Assembly: GCF_004353845.1 (NCBI RefSeq) | Contig: NZ_CP037864.1 | Location: 496,001-560,000 of the forward strand | Reading direction: 5' to 3' | Length of the DNA stretch: 64,000 bases | From: Citrobacter arsenatis | Lineage (GTDB): Bacteria; Pseudomonadota; Gammaproteobacteria; Enterobacterales; Enterobacteriaceae | Shown: piece by piece, positions 35,531 through 44,286 of the stretch | Numbering within the stretch: position 1 is the first letter of the stretch | Layout: the number at the start of each line of letters is the position of its first letter | Made by a program: the position numbers and the translations under genes | Notes under the pieces: generated by a model | Databases searched by the model: none | The model's input: only the letters and a program-made list of their open reading frames with translations | Told to the model about the DNA's origin: nothing

Positions 35531-36928
35531 ATGGAGATCCTCTACAACATCTTTACCGTCTTTTTTAATCAGGTTATGACCAACGCGCCGTTGCTGTTGG
35601 GTATTGTGACCTGTCTCGGCTACATCCTGTTGCGTAAAAGCGTCAGCGTTATTATTAAAGGCACGATCAAAACGATTATCGGTTTTATGTTGCTGCAGGC
35701 GGGATCGGGCATTCTGACCAGCACCTTCAAACCGGTAGTGGCAAAGATGTCCGAGGTTTACGGTATCAATGGCGCAATTTCTGATACCTATGCCTCCATG
35801 ATGGCAACCATCGAACGCATGGGTGATGCCTACAGTTGGGTAGGGTACGCCGTACTGTTGGCGCTGGCATTGAATATTTGTTACGTACTGCTACGGCGCA
35901 TTACCGGCATTCGCACCATCATGCTGACTGGGCACATCATGTTCCAGCAGGCGGGCCTGATTGCCGTCTCTTTCTACATCTTCGGTTATCCGATGTGGAC
36001 CACCATCATCTGCACCGCGGTGCTGGTGTCGCTCTACTGGGGCATTACCTCCAATATGATGTACAAACCGACACAGGAAGTGACCGACGGCTGCGGTTTT
36101 TCCATCGGTCACCAGCAGCAGTTTGCTTCCTGGATTGCTTACAAAGTCGCGCCTTATCTGGGTAAGAAAGAGGAGAGTGTGGAAGATCTCAAGCTGCCTG
36201 GCTGGCTAAATATCTTCCATGACAACATCGTTTCTACCGCAATTGTTATGACCATCTTTTTCGGCGCAATCCTGCTCTCTTTCGGCATTGATGTGGTTCA
36301 GGCGATGGCGGGTAAAACCCACTGGACGGTGTATATCCTGCAAACCGGTTTTTCGTTTGCAGTCGCTATATTCATCATCACTCAGGGCGTTCGTATGTTC
36401 GTTGCTGAGCTTTCAGAAGCGTTCAACGGTATCTCTCAACGTCTGATTCCGGGCGCGGTGCTGGCCATCGACTGTGCGGCAATATATAGCTTTGCTCCCA
36501 ACGCGGTGGTCTGGGGCTTTATGTGGGGCACCATCGGTCAACTGATTGCGGTCGGCATCCTCGTGGGCTGCGGCTCTTCGATCCTGATTATCCCAGGTTT
36601 TATCCCGATGTTCTTCTCGAACGCCACTATCGGCGTATTTGCTAATCACTTTGGCGGCTGGCGCGCGGCGCTCAAGATTTGTTTGGTGATGGGGATGATT
36701 GAAATTTTTGGCTGCGTCTGGGCGGTAAAACTTACCGGTATGAGCGCCTGGATGGGCATGGCGGACTGGTCAATTTTGGCACCGCCGATGATGCAGGGCT
36801 TTGCCTCCATCGGCATCGTGTTTATGGCCGTCATTATTCTGATTGCACTGGCTTATATGTTTTTCGCAGGACGCACGTTGCGCGCTGAGGAAGACGCAGA
36901 AAAACAACTGGCAGAACACTCTGCTTAA
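35531..36928 (+). CDS. ulaA: UlaA, ascorbate-specific PTS EIIC permease
   Basis: Membrane component that imports L-ascorbate while it is phosphorylated by UlaB. Around eleven hydrophobic helices in 465 residues, with the family signatures MLTGHIMFQQAGLIAV and GCGFSIGHQQQFASW. The start at 35531 (MEILYNIFTVFFNQV) has GGAG six bases upstream and matches E. coli; the longer ORF from 35495 has no homologous extension. First gene of ulaABCDEF. Confidence 0.96.
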   Translation: MEILYNIFTVFFNQVMTNAPLLLGIVTCLGYILLRKSVSVIIKGTIKTIIGFMLLQAGSGILTSTFKPVVAKMSEVYGINGAISDTYASMMATIERMGDAYSWVGYAVLLALALNICYVLLRRITGIRTIMLTGHIMFQQAGLIAVSFYIFGYPMWTTIICTAVLVSLYWGITSNMMYKPTQEVTDGCGFSIGHQQQFASWIAYKVAPYLGKKEESVEDLKLPGWLNIFHDNIVSTAIVMTIFFGAILLSFGIDVVQAMAGKTHWTVYILQTGFSFAVAIFIITQGVRMFVAELSEAFNGISQRLIPGAVLAIDCAAIYSFAPNAVVWGFMWGTIGQLIAVGILVGCGSSILIIPGFIPMFFSNATIGVFANHFGGWRAALKICLVMGMIEIFGCVWAVKLTGMSAWMGMADWSILAPPMMQGFASIGIVFMAVIILIALAYMFFAGRTLRAEEDAEKQLAEHSA

Positions 36929-36943
36929 TAAGGAGTTCCGATT

Positions 36944-37249
36944 ATGACCGTACGTATTCTGGCTGTGTGTGGCAATGGGCAGGGCAGTTCCATGATCATG
37001 AAGATGAAAGTGGATCAGTTTTTAACCCAGTCAAATATTGACCATACGGTGAACAGTTGCGCAGTAGGTGAATACAAAAGTGAGCTGAGCGGCGCGGATA
37101 TCATCATCGCCTCTACGCATATCGCCGGTGAAATTACCGTATCTGGCAATAAATATGTTGTTGGCGTACGCAACATGCTGTCTCCCGCCGATTTTGGACC
37201 AAAACTGCTGGAAGTGATCAAAGCGCATTTCCCACAGGATGTGAAGTAA
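36944..37249 (+). CDS. ulaB: UlaB, ascorbate-specific PTS EIIB
   Basis: Cytoplasmic phosphocarrier that passes phosphate from UlaC to ascorbate. The phospho-cysteine is C9 in LAVCGNGQGSS, the lactose/cellobiose-type P-loop. It has 101 residues and starts 15 nt after ulaA with AAGGAG as ribosome site. Confidence 0.96.
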   Translation: MTVRILAVCGNGQGSSMIMKMKVDQFLTQSNIDHTVNSCAVGEYKSELSGADIIIASTHIAGEITVSGNKYVVGVRNMLSPADFGPKLLEVIKAHFPQDVK

Positions 37250-37260
37250 GGATACGGCAT

Positions 37261-37728
37261 ATGAAATTACGTGATTCGCTGGCAGACAATAATTCCATCC
37301 TTTTACAGGCCGAGGCCAGTACCTGGCAGGAAGCGGTGAAACTAAGCGTTGATCTGCTGGTTAAGGCTGATGTGGTTGAGCCACGCTACTACCAGGCCAT
37401 CCTCGATGGCGTCGAACAGTTCGGCCCGTATTTTGTGATCGCGCCCGGCCTGGCGATGCCGCACGGTCGGCCAGAGGAAGGGGTGAAGAAAACGGGTTTT
37501 GCGCTGGTGACGCTGAAAACACCGCTGGTGTTTAACCACGAAGATAACGATCCGGTCGACATCCTGATAACGATGGCGGCAGTAGATGCTAACACGCACC
37601 AGGAAGTGGGCATTATGCAGATCGTGAATCTCTTTGACGACGAAGCCAATTTCGACCGTTTACGCGCCTGCCGTACAGCGCAGGAAGTGCTTGATTTAAT
37701 TGATAACGCCACTGCGGCGGCTGTTTAA
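37261..37728 (+). CDS. ulaC: UlaC, ascorbate-specific PTS EIIA
   Basis: Mannitol/fructose-type EIIA that takes phosphate from HPr. The phosphorylated histidine is H68 in the signature LAMPHGRPE. It has 155 residues, one more than I recall for E. coli UlaC. Eleven nucleotides separate it from ulaB, twelve from ulaD. Confidence 0.96.
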   Translation: MKLRDSLADNNSILLQAEASTWQEAVKLSVDLLVKADVVEPRYYQAILDGVEQFGPYFVIAPGLAMPHGRPEEGVKKTGFALVTLKTPLVFNHEDNDPVDILITMAAVDANTHQEVGIMQIVNLFDDEANFDRLRACRTAQEVLDLIDNATAAAV

Positions 37729-37740
37729 AAGGATACCAAA

Positions 37741-38391
37741 ATGTCATTACCTATGTTGCAGGTTGCGCTGGATAACCAATCAATGTCTTCCGCGTATGAA
37801 ACAACGCGTCTGATTGCCGAAGAGGTCGATATCATTGAGGTGGGCACTATTCTTTGCGTGGCAGAGGGAGTACGTGCCGTACGCGATCTGAAAGCGCTTT
37901 ATCCGCATAAAATCGTGCTGGCGGATGCAAAAATTGCCGACGCGGGAAAAATCCTCTCCCGCATGTGTTTCGAAGCCAATGCTGATTGGGTCACCGTCAT
38001 CTGCTGTGCGGATATCAACACCACCAAGGGTGCGCTGGAGGTGGCGAAAGAATTTAACGGCGACGTGCAGATTGAATTAACCGGTTACTGGACCTGGGAA
38101 CAGGCGCAGGAGTGGCGTGACGCAGGCATTGGGCAAGTTGTATATCACCGCAGCCGTGATGCGCAGGCGGCGGGTGTGGCGTGGGGAGACGCGGATATCA
38201 GCGCAATCAAACGTCTGGCCGATATGGGCTTTAAAGTCACCGTCACCGGCGGTCTGGCGCTGGAGGATCTGCCGTTGTTCCAGGGGATCCCGATTCACGT
38301 CTTTATTGCTGGTCGCAGTATTCGCGATGCCGCTTCTCCGGTTGAGGCCGCGCGTCAGTTCAAACGTTCCATCGCCCAACTGTGGGGATAA
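37741..38391 (+). CDS. ulaD: UlaD, 3-keto-L-gulonate-6-phosphate decarboxylase
   Basis: Converts 3-keto-L-gulonate 6-phosphate to L-xylulose 5-phosphate with loss of CO2. A member of the orotidine-phosphate decarboxylase suprafamily with all key residues in their expected places: D11, E33, D62, K64, D67 (ADAKIADAG) and H136 (VVYHRSRD). It has 216 residues, as in E. coli. Confidence 0.96.
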   Translation: MSLPMLQVALDNQSMSSAYETTRLIAEEVDIIEVGTILCVAEGVRAVRDLKALYPHKIVLADAKIADAGKILSRMCFEANADWVTVICCADINTTKGALEVAKEFNGDVQIELTGYWTWEQAQEWRDAGIGQVVYHRSRDAQAAGVAWGDADISAIKRLADMGFKVTVTGGLALEDLPLFQGIPIHVFIAGRSIRDAASPVEAARQFKRSIAQLWG

Positions 38392-38400
38392 GGAGCGACT

Positions 38401-39255
38401 ATGCTGTCGAAACAGGTCCCGCTCGGTATTTATGAAAAAGCGCTCCCCAGCGGGGAGTGCTGGCTGGAACGGTTGCAGTTGGCGAAGGAACTGGGCTTTG
38501 ACTTTGTCGAAATGTCAGTTGATGAAACCGACGATCGTCTTGCGCGCCTTGACTGGAGTCGCGAGCAGCGACTGGCACTGGTGGCCGCAATCGCCGAGAC
38601 AGGGATACGGGTACCGTCCATGTGCCTGAGCGCTCATCGTCGTTTCCCGCTGGGCAGTGAAGATGATGCGGTGCGCGAACAGGGGCTGGAGATCATGCGT
38701 AAAGCCATTCAGTTTGCGCAGGATATCGGTATCCGTGTTATTCAACTGGCGGGTTACGACGTCTATTACCAGCAGGCCAATAACGAAACGCGTCGTCGGT
38801 TTCGCGATGGGCTGAAAGAGAGCGTAGAGATGGCGAGCCGTGCGCAGGTGACGCTGGCGATGGAAATCATGGATTATCCACTGATGAACTCGATCAGTAA
38901 GGCGCTTGGTTACGCCCACTATCTCAACAATCCGTGGTTCCAGCTGTATCCCGATATCGGCAATTTGTCGGCGTGGGATAACGACGTACAGATGGAGCTG
39001 CAGGCGGGAATGGGCCATATCGTCGCCGTACACGTGAAGGATACCAAACCCGGCGTATTCAAAAATGTGCCGTTTGGTGAAGGAGTCGTTGATTTTGAAC
39101 GTTGTTTCGAAACGCTCAAACAGAGTGGGTATTGCGGGCCATACCTGATTGAGATGTGGAGTGAAACGTCGGACGACCCGGCACGTGAAGTGGCGAAGGC
39201 GCGCGACTGGGTGAAAGCGCGTATGGCCAGTGCGGGTCTGGTGGAGGCGGTGTAA
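38401..39255 (+). CDS. ulaE: UlaE, L-xylulose-5-phosphate 3-epimerase
   Basis: Converts L-xylulose 5-phosphate to L-ribulose 5-phosphate. TIM-barrel of the AP-endonuclease-2 type, with metal ligands likely in the segments LAMEIMDYP, YPDIGNLSAW, HVKDTKPG and PYLIEMWSE. It has 284 residues. The stop codon TAA shares its last base with the ulaF ATG, so translation is coupled. Confidence 0.95.
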   Translation: MLSKQVPLGIYEKALPSGECWLERLQLAKELGFDFVEMSVDETDDRLARLDWSREQRLALVAAIAETGIRVPSMCLSAHRRFPLGSEDDAVREQGLEIMRKAIQFAQDIGIRVIQLAGYDVYYQQANNETRRRFRDGLKESVEMASRAQVTLAMEIMDYPLMNSISKALGYAHYLNNPWFQLYPDIGNLSAWDNDVQMELQAGMGHIVAVHVKDTKPGVFKNVPFGEGVVDFERCFETLKQSGYCGPYLIEMWSETSDDPAREVAKARDWVKARMASAGLVEAV

Positions 39256-39941
39256 TGCAAAAACGTAAACAGCAGGTTTTTGAGGCCAACATGGATCTGC
39301 CGCGCTATGGGCTGGTGACGTTTACCTGGGGTAACGTCAGCGCCATCGACCGCGAACGCGGGCTGGTGGTAATTAAGCCCAGCGGCGTCGACTACCAAAC
39401 AATGACAGTGGATGACATGGTGGTTGTGGATCTGGACGGCAACGTGGTGGAAGGACGCTATCGTCCTTCTTCCGATACCGCCACCCATCTGGCGCTGTAT
39501 CGCCGCTATTCATCGCTCGGCGGCGTGGTGCACACCCACTCAACCCACGCGACGGCATGGGCGCAGGCGGGGCTGGCAATTCCCGCGCTCGGCACGACGC
39601 ATGCGGATTACTTCTTTGGCGATATTCCCTGCACCAGGGCATTAACTGAAGCGGAAGTTCAGGACGAGTATGAGCTGAATACCGGCAGGGTGATTGTCGA
39701 AACGCTGGGGGAGGTCGAACCTTTGCATACGCCTGGCGTCGTCGTGTACCAACATGGCCCATTTGCCTGGGGCAAAGACGCTCACGACGCGGTACACAAC
39801 GCCGTGGTGCTGGAAGAGGTGGCAAAAATGGCATGGATCGCGCGTGGTATTAATCCGGCCCTCAGCCCCATCGACGGCTATCTGATGAATAAGCACTTCA
39901 TGCGTAAGCACGGTCCAAACGCCTATTACGGACAGAAGTAA
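39255..39941 (+). CDS. ulaF: UlaF, L-ribulose-5-phosphate 4-epimerase
   Basis: Makes D-xylulose 5-phosphate, which enters the pentose phosphate pathway, completing ascorbate breakdown. Class II aldolase/AraD fold with zinc ligands H93 and H95 (VVHTHSTHA) and a third histidine in VVYQHGPFAWG; the phosphate site includes GNVSA and KPSGVDY. It has 228 residues, a paralogue of AraD. Last gene of the operon. Confidence 0.95.
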   Translation: MQKRKQQVFEANMDLPRYGLVTFTWGNVSAIDRERGLVVIKPSGVDYQTMTVDDMVVVDLDGNVVEGRYRPSSDTATHLALYRRYSSLGGVVHTHSTHATAWAQAGLAIPALGTTHADYFFGDIPCTRALTEAEVQDEYELNTGRVIVETLGEVEPLHTPGVVVYQHGPFAWGKDAHDAVHNAVVLEEVAKMAWIARGINPALSPIDGYLMNKHFMRKHGPNAYYGQK

Positions 39942-39945
39942 CGAC

Positions 39946-40004
39946 TAAGTCCTGGAGCCAAATTATTCTGGGGATGTTATCGATCTGGCTTCAGGACTTT
40001 TTTT
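39946..40004 (+). terminator. Terminator after ulaF
   Basis: AAGTCCTG plus AGCCA pairs with TGGCT plus CAGGACTT across a loop of about 30 bases, followed by seven T residues. Confidence 0.7.
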
Positions 40005-40069
40005 GCAGAAAAGCTCCCGGTGAAGGGGAATGCTGATCGGTTAAGGCGTTGAAGTCAGGCGCTGGAACG

Positions 40070-40150
40070 GTAGGCCGGATAAGGCGTTTATGCCGCCATC
40101 CGGCAATCTGCGCGGAGTCTGCCGGGTGGCGCTTTGCGTCTCCGGCCTAC
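40070..40150. repeat. BIME between ulaF and yjfY
   Basis: GTAGGCCGGATAAGGCG...CCATCCGGC followed by GCCGGGTGGCGC...TCCGGCCTAC: two inverted REP units between convergent genes. Confidence 0.88.
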
Positions 40151-40164
40151 AACTATTTTGTTTG

Positions 40165-40190
40165 CAAAAAAAGCCCCCAGTGAAGGGGGC
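40165..40190 (-). terminator. Terminator of yjfY
   Basis: On the minus strand GCCCCC, loop TTCACT, GGGGGC, then at least seven T residues, 43 bases past the yjfY stop codon. Confidence 0.88.
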
Positions 40191-40232
40191 AAGTTAACTG
40201 TGGCAATGTTCTCGTTGGTTATTTGCGGGTAG

Positions 40233-40508
40233 CTAGCGATAAATATCTGCACTAGCGTGCATATTTCCGTTACTACCGGGTTCCCTGGTGAGGATCACGT
40301 GGTACCAGGTTGCGCCTTGCGCATCGGTCTCTTCATTCAGGGCCTGAATGGCTTCACTTTCGGTGGCGAAGTTATGATTTATGTAAATGACGCCTAAGCT
40401 CTGCACATCATCCATATTTCTGGCCTGATGATTGTCAATTTTGATGGCTGCCGTTGCATTTGCGCTGAGCAAAAGCACAGCCAGAAGGGTCAAAACACGG
40501 GCTCGCAT
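40233..40508 (-). CDS. yjfY: YjfY, small secreted DUF1471 protein
   Basis: Function unknown. It has 91 residues with a signal peptide (MRARVLTLLAVLLLSANATAA) and a DUF1471 domain (VQSLGVIYINHNFATESEAIQALNEE). An unusually strong ribosome site, AGGAGG, lies five bases before the ATG. Third YhcN-type protein in this window after yjfN and bsmA; family members respond to acid, peroxide or biofilm stress. Confidence 0.9.
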   Translation of the reverse strand: MRARVLTLLAVLLLSANATAAIKIDNHQARNMDDVQSLGVIYINHNFATESEAIQALNEETDAQGATWYHVILTREPGSNGNMHASADIYR

Positions 40509-40807
40509 ATGTACCTCCTCGACTGCGGTCTCTGGTTGCCTCTCTCCTGTGAGTGATTAGCTTCTGATGTAATTTTAACCGCTGCCGGCGCAGTCGATAG
40601 CGACCATTTCTGATGCAGTTGTTCAAAAAATTACCGCATAGCCATCTTTTCTTTAATTAACAGTCCACTGGTGTATACCGCTGCGGTGAAAAAATACCTG
40701 CCATTCGCGCATAAGCTCTTACCAAATAGTCAATTTAATCGGCTGAGTACGCCGTTTATAGTGAGCCGGATAATTAATATAACTTTATGATAATAAGGCA
40801 AAAACTT

Positions 40808-41572
40808 ATGGATACTTCATTCATGGATTTCAGCTACTTTGTGATTATGTTCATGGTCGCGCTGGTGGCTGGCTTTATTAACGTGGTGTCGGGCGGCGGC
40901 GGTTTTCTCTCTATTGGCGCACTCTTAATTTCTGGTTTACCCCCGGCTAATGCGCTGGCAACCAATAAAATTCAGGCGCTGGGCAGCTCGCTGACCTCCG
41001 GGATTTACTTTTTACGCCGGGGACATATCAACGTGCAGGAGCACAAGTATGTGTTTTTAGCTGCTTTTATCGGTTCTGCGCTGGGCACGACGCTCATTCA
41101 GTTCATTGAACCGGAGGTGTTGAAAAAACTGCTGCCAATCCTGATTATCGCGGTCGCTATTTACTTTATTTCCGCTCCCAATCTCAGCGAACCGAAAAGA
41201 AAGCAGCAGGTATCCCTGTTTTTCTTTTCTCTGATCTGCGGTGGCTGCATTGGCTTTTATGATGGATTTCTTGGCGCTGGTGCGGGTTCCTTTTATACGC
41301 TCTGCTATATCCTGTTGTGGGGATACAGTATCGATAAGGCGCAAATTCACTCGAATTTTATTAACCTGGCGTCGAACATTGCCTCGATTTTGTTCTTCAT
41401 TTTCGGCGGTAAAATGATCTGGTCGCTGGGGCTGGTGATGTTTGCCGGGCAGTCCCTCGGCGCACGTCTTGGCGCGACGGTCGTACTGACGCGCGGCAAG
41501 AAAGTTATCCGACCCATGATTGTCATTGTCTCCATTTGTATCAGCGTCAAAATGCTGCTGGATATGTATTAA
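40808..41572 (+). CDS. TauE/SafE (TSUP) family permease
   Basis: Inner-membrane anion permease family (sulfite, sulfoacetate, hypotaurine and similar); substrate unknown. Seven to eight hydrophobic helices in about 254 residues, with the TSUP repeat motif seen twice: VVSGGGGFLSIGALLISG-type near the start and FYDGFLGAGAGSFYTL in the middle. The start at 40808 (MDTSFMDFSY) is chosen from AAGG about ten bases upstream; 40823 is an alternative. As I recall K-12 has no gene here between yjfY and rpsF, so this is lineage-specific. It is closest in look to YfcA-type proteins. Confidence 0.85.
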   Translation: MDTSFMDFSYFVIMFMVALVAGFINVVSGGGGFLSIGALLISGLPPANALATNKIQALGSSLTSGIYFLRRGHINVQEHKYVFLAAFIGSALGTTLIQFIEPEVLKKLLPILIIAVAIYFISAPNLSEPKRKQQVSLFFFSLICGGCIGFYDGFLGAGAGSFYTLCYILLWGYSIDKAQIHSNFINLASNIASILFFIFGGKMIWSLGLVMFAGQSLGARLGATVVLTRGKKVIRPMIVIVSICISVKMLLDMY

Positions 41573-41603
41573 TGGTGCCATGGCAAATAATCGTACAATC
41601 ACC

Positions 41604-41632
41604 TTGAGTTTACCTGCTGACCCCAGTATTAT
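41604..41632 (+). promoter_or_regulatory. Sigma-70 promoter of rpsF
   Basis: The -35 TTGAGT (41604-41609) and -10 TATTAT (41627-41632) are spaced by 17 bp, about 95 bases before the rpsF start. Confidence 0.72.
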
Positions 41633-41644
41633 GACGCGTCATTT

Positions 41645-41712
41645 TTCAGCCGACCTTTAACACGTTCCTTGCCTCCATGGGCCTCGGCTGACCCAGACAG
41701 GAGGCTGAATAA
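41645..41712 (+). promoter_or_regulatory. Structured rpsF leader, candidate S6:S18 autoregulatory element
   Basis: CAGCCGA (41647-41653) pairs perfectly with TCGGCTG (41684-41690), and GCCTCC (41671-41676) could alternatively pair with GGAGGC (41700-41705). The S6:S18 complex is known to bind a CCG-containing bulge in rpsF leaders of many bacteria; a CCG lies in the first arm here. The match to that motif is by position and composition only. Confidence 0.5.
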
Positions 41713-41730
41713 TCCGTAAGGAGCAATTCG

Positions 41731-42126
41731 ATGCGTCATTACGAAATCGTTTTTATGGTCCATCCTGACCAGAGCGAACAGGTTCCGGGTATGATCGAAC
41801 GCTACACTGCTGCCATCACTGGCGCAGAAGGCACGATCCACCGTCTGGAAGACTGGGGTCGCCGTCAGCTGGCTTACCCGATCAACAAACTGCACAAAGC
41901 TCACTACGTTCTGCTGAACGTTGAAGCGCCGCAGGAAGTGATCGATGAGCTGGAAACTACCTTCCGCTTCAACGATGCCGTTATCCGCAGCATGGTTATG
42001 CGTACTAAACACGCTGTTACCGAAGCATCTCCGATGGTTAAAGCGAAAGACGAGCGCCGTGAGCGTCGCGATGATTTCGCTAACGAAACCGCAGATGATG
42101 CTGAAGCTGGGGATTCTGAAGAGTAA
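41731..42126 (+). CDS. rpsF: 30S ribosomal protein S6
   Basis: Binds with S18 to the central domain of 16S rRNA. The ferredoxin-like fold of 131 residues ends in an acidic tail (DDAEAGDSEE), the substrate on which RimK adds further glutamates in E. coli. Heads rpsF-priB-rpsR-rplI, with AAGGAG as ribosome site. Confidence 0.98.
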   Translation: MRHYEIVFMVHPDQSEQVPGMIERYTAAITGAEGTIHRLEDWGRRQLAYPINKLHKAHYVLLNVEAPQEVIDELETTFRFNDAVIRSMVMRTKHAVTEASPMVKAKDERRERRDDFANETADDAEAGDSEE

Positions 42127-42132
42127 TTTCTG

Positions 42133-42679
<547 letters not shown>

Positions 42680-42720
42680 TCGGTCACGGTCCATTAATAC
42701 GACTTTGAGAGGATAAGGTA

Positions 42721-43170
42721 ATGCAAGTTATTCTGCTTGATAAAGTAGCAAACCTGGGTAGCCTGGGTGATCAGGTTAACGTTAAAGCGGGCTATGCTCG
42801 TAACTTCCTGGTACCACAGGGTAAAGCTGTTCCTGCTACCAAGAAAAACGTTGAATTTTTCGAAGCGCGTCGCGCTGAACTCGAAGCTAAACTGGCTGAC
42901 GTTCTGTCCGCTGCTGAAGCTCGTGCTGAGAAAATCAACGCACTGGAAACCGTAACCATCGCGTCTAAAGCTGGCGACGAAGGTAAACTGTTCGGTTCCA
43001 TCGGTACTCGCGACATCGCTGACGCTGTAACTGCAGCTGGCGTTGAAGTAGCTAAGAGCGAAGTTCGTCTGCCGAACGGCGTTCTGCGTACCACTGGTGA
43101 GCACGAAGTGAGCTTCCAGGTTCACAGCGAAGTGTTTGCTAAGCTGACTGTAAACGTAGTTGCAGAATAA
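42721..43170 (+). CDS. rplI: 50S ribosomal protein L9
   Basis: Elongated two-domain protein at the base of the L1 stalk that influences frame maintenance. The N-terminal domain (MQVILLDKVANLGSLGDQVNVKAGYARNFLVPQG) and C-terminal domain are joined by a long helix. It has 149 residues; last gene of the operon. Confidence 0.98.
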   Translation: MQVILLDKVANLGSLGDQVNVKAGYARNFLVPQGKAVPATKKNVEFFEARRAELEAKLADVLSAAEARAEKINALETVTIASKAGDEGKLFGSIGTRDIADAVTAAGVEVAKSEVRLPNGVLRTTGEHEVSFQVHSEVFAKLTVNVVAE

Positions 43171-43196
43171 GTTTTTATTCTGATGACCGCGTAAAA

Positions 43197-43226
43197 GCGC
43201 CGGCCCTGTGCCGGCGTTTTGCTTTT
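43197..43226 (+). terminator. Terminator after rplI
   Basis: CGCCGGC, loop CCTGT, GCCGGCG, then TTTTGCTTTT. It ends the rpsF-rplI operon. Confidence 0.87.
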
Positions 43227-43311
43227 CTGTTCCCCGCTTTTCTCTCTGGCTATTCTTTATCCTTTTCGGGATAATCACAAAAATAAAACATTATTTCAAA
43301 GTGGTGATGGA

Positions 43312-44235
43312 ATGGAACCAACGCACCAACCTCTGTTTGCGCGTAAAAATGTTGTCTACCTGAGCGCGGCGTTTTGCTGCCTGCTGTGGGGGAGCGCCTA
43401 TCCGGCGATCAAAAGCGGATATGAGATCTTCCAGATTGCCACGGATGACATTCCCTCAAAAATTGTCTTTGCTGGCTATCGCTTCCTGTTTGCTGGATTG
43501 TTGCTGCTACTGCTGGCGGTGGCGCAGCGTAAACCGATTGGCCGATTAAGCCCGCGTCAATATGGTCAGCTCACGCTATTAGGGCTGACGCAAACCTCGC
43601 TGCAATACATCTTCTTCTACGTTGGCCTGGCGTTCACGACGGGGGTGAAAGGGTCCATCATGAACGCGACCGGGACCTTCTTCAGCGTGCTGCTGGCCCA
43701 TTTTATCTACCATAATGACAAACTGAGCTACAACAAAGCGCTGGGCTGTATCCTCGGCTTTGCTGGCGTGATGGTAGTGAACTTTAGCAGCGGAATGGAT
43801 TTTAGTTTCAGCCTGTTAGGCGACGGATCAGTAGTGATGGCGGCCTTTATTCTCTCTGCTGCCACGCTATATGGAAAACGTATTTCTCAGACGGTGGACC
43901 CGACGGTAATGACAGGGTACCAGTTGGGCGGTGGCGGTCTGGTGTTGGTTATCGGCGGTTACGCGTTTGGCGGGACGTTGACCGTACACGGCGCGTCTTC
44001 GGTGGCGATTCTGGGCTACCTGACGTTACTCTCTTCAGTCGCCTTTGCCTTGTGGAGTATTCTGCTCAAGCATAACCGCGTGGGAATGATTGCACCATTT
44101 AACTTCTTGATCCCCGTTTCTGGAGCGGTACTGTCGGCGATATTCCTCGGCGAAAACATTCTCGAATGGAAATATGCGCTGGCGCTGGTGCTGGTCTGTT
44201 CGGGGATCTGGTGGGTGAACAAGGTGAAACGTTGA
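43312..44235 (+). CDS. DMT-superfamily (EamA) permease
   Basis: Ten-helix drug/metabolite transporter of 307 residues with two EamA repeats (FCCLLWGSAYPAIKSG in the first, VAFALWSILLKHN in the second). Probable metabolite exporter; substrate unknown. The start at 43312 (MEPTHQP) follows GGTGATGG; a longer frame into the rplI terminator is not credible. K-12 has other genes between rplI and ytfB as I recall, so this is variable gene content. An inverted repeat AAGGTGAA...TTCACCTT (44221-44246) spans its stop codon. Confidence 0.87.
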   Translation: MEPTHQPLFARKNVVYLSAAFCCLLWGSAYPAIKSGYEIFQIATDDIPSKIVFAGYRFLFAGLLLLLLAVAQRKPIGRLSPRQYGQLTLLGLTQTSLQYIFFYVGLAFTTGVKGSIMNATGTFFSVLLAHFIYHNDKLSYNKALGCILGFAGVMVVNFSSGMDFSFSLLGDGSVVMAAFILSAATLYGKRISQTVDPTVMTGYQLGGGGLVLVIGGYAFGGTLTVHGASSVAILGYLTLLSSVAFALWSILLKHNRVGMIAPFNFLIPVSGAVLSAIFLGENILEWKYALALVLVCSGIWWVNKVKR

Positions 44236-44249
44236 CGCTTCACCTTGAT

Positions 44250-44277
44250 GCCTGATGGCGCTCGCTTATCAGGCCGA
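44250..44277. repeat. REP unit between the DMT gene and ytfB
   Basis: GCCTGATGGCGCTCGC followed by TTATCAGGCCGAC is a single REP-type palindrome between convergent genes. Confidence 0.75.
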
Positions 44278-44286
44278 CAATCGTGC

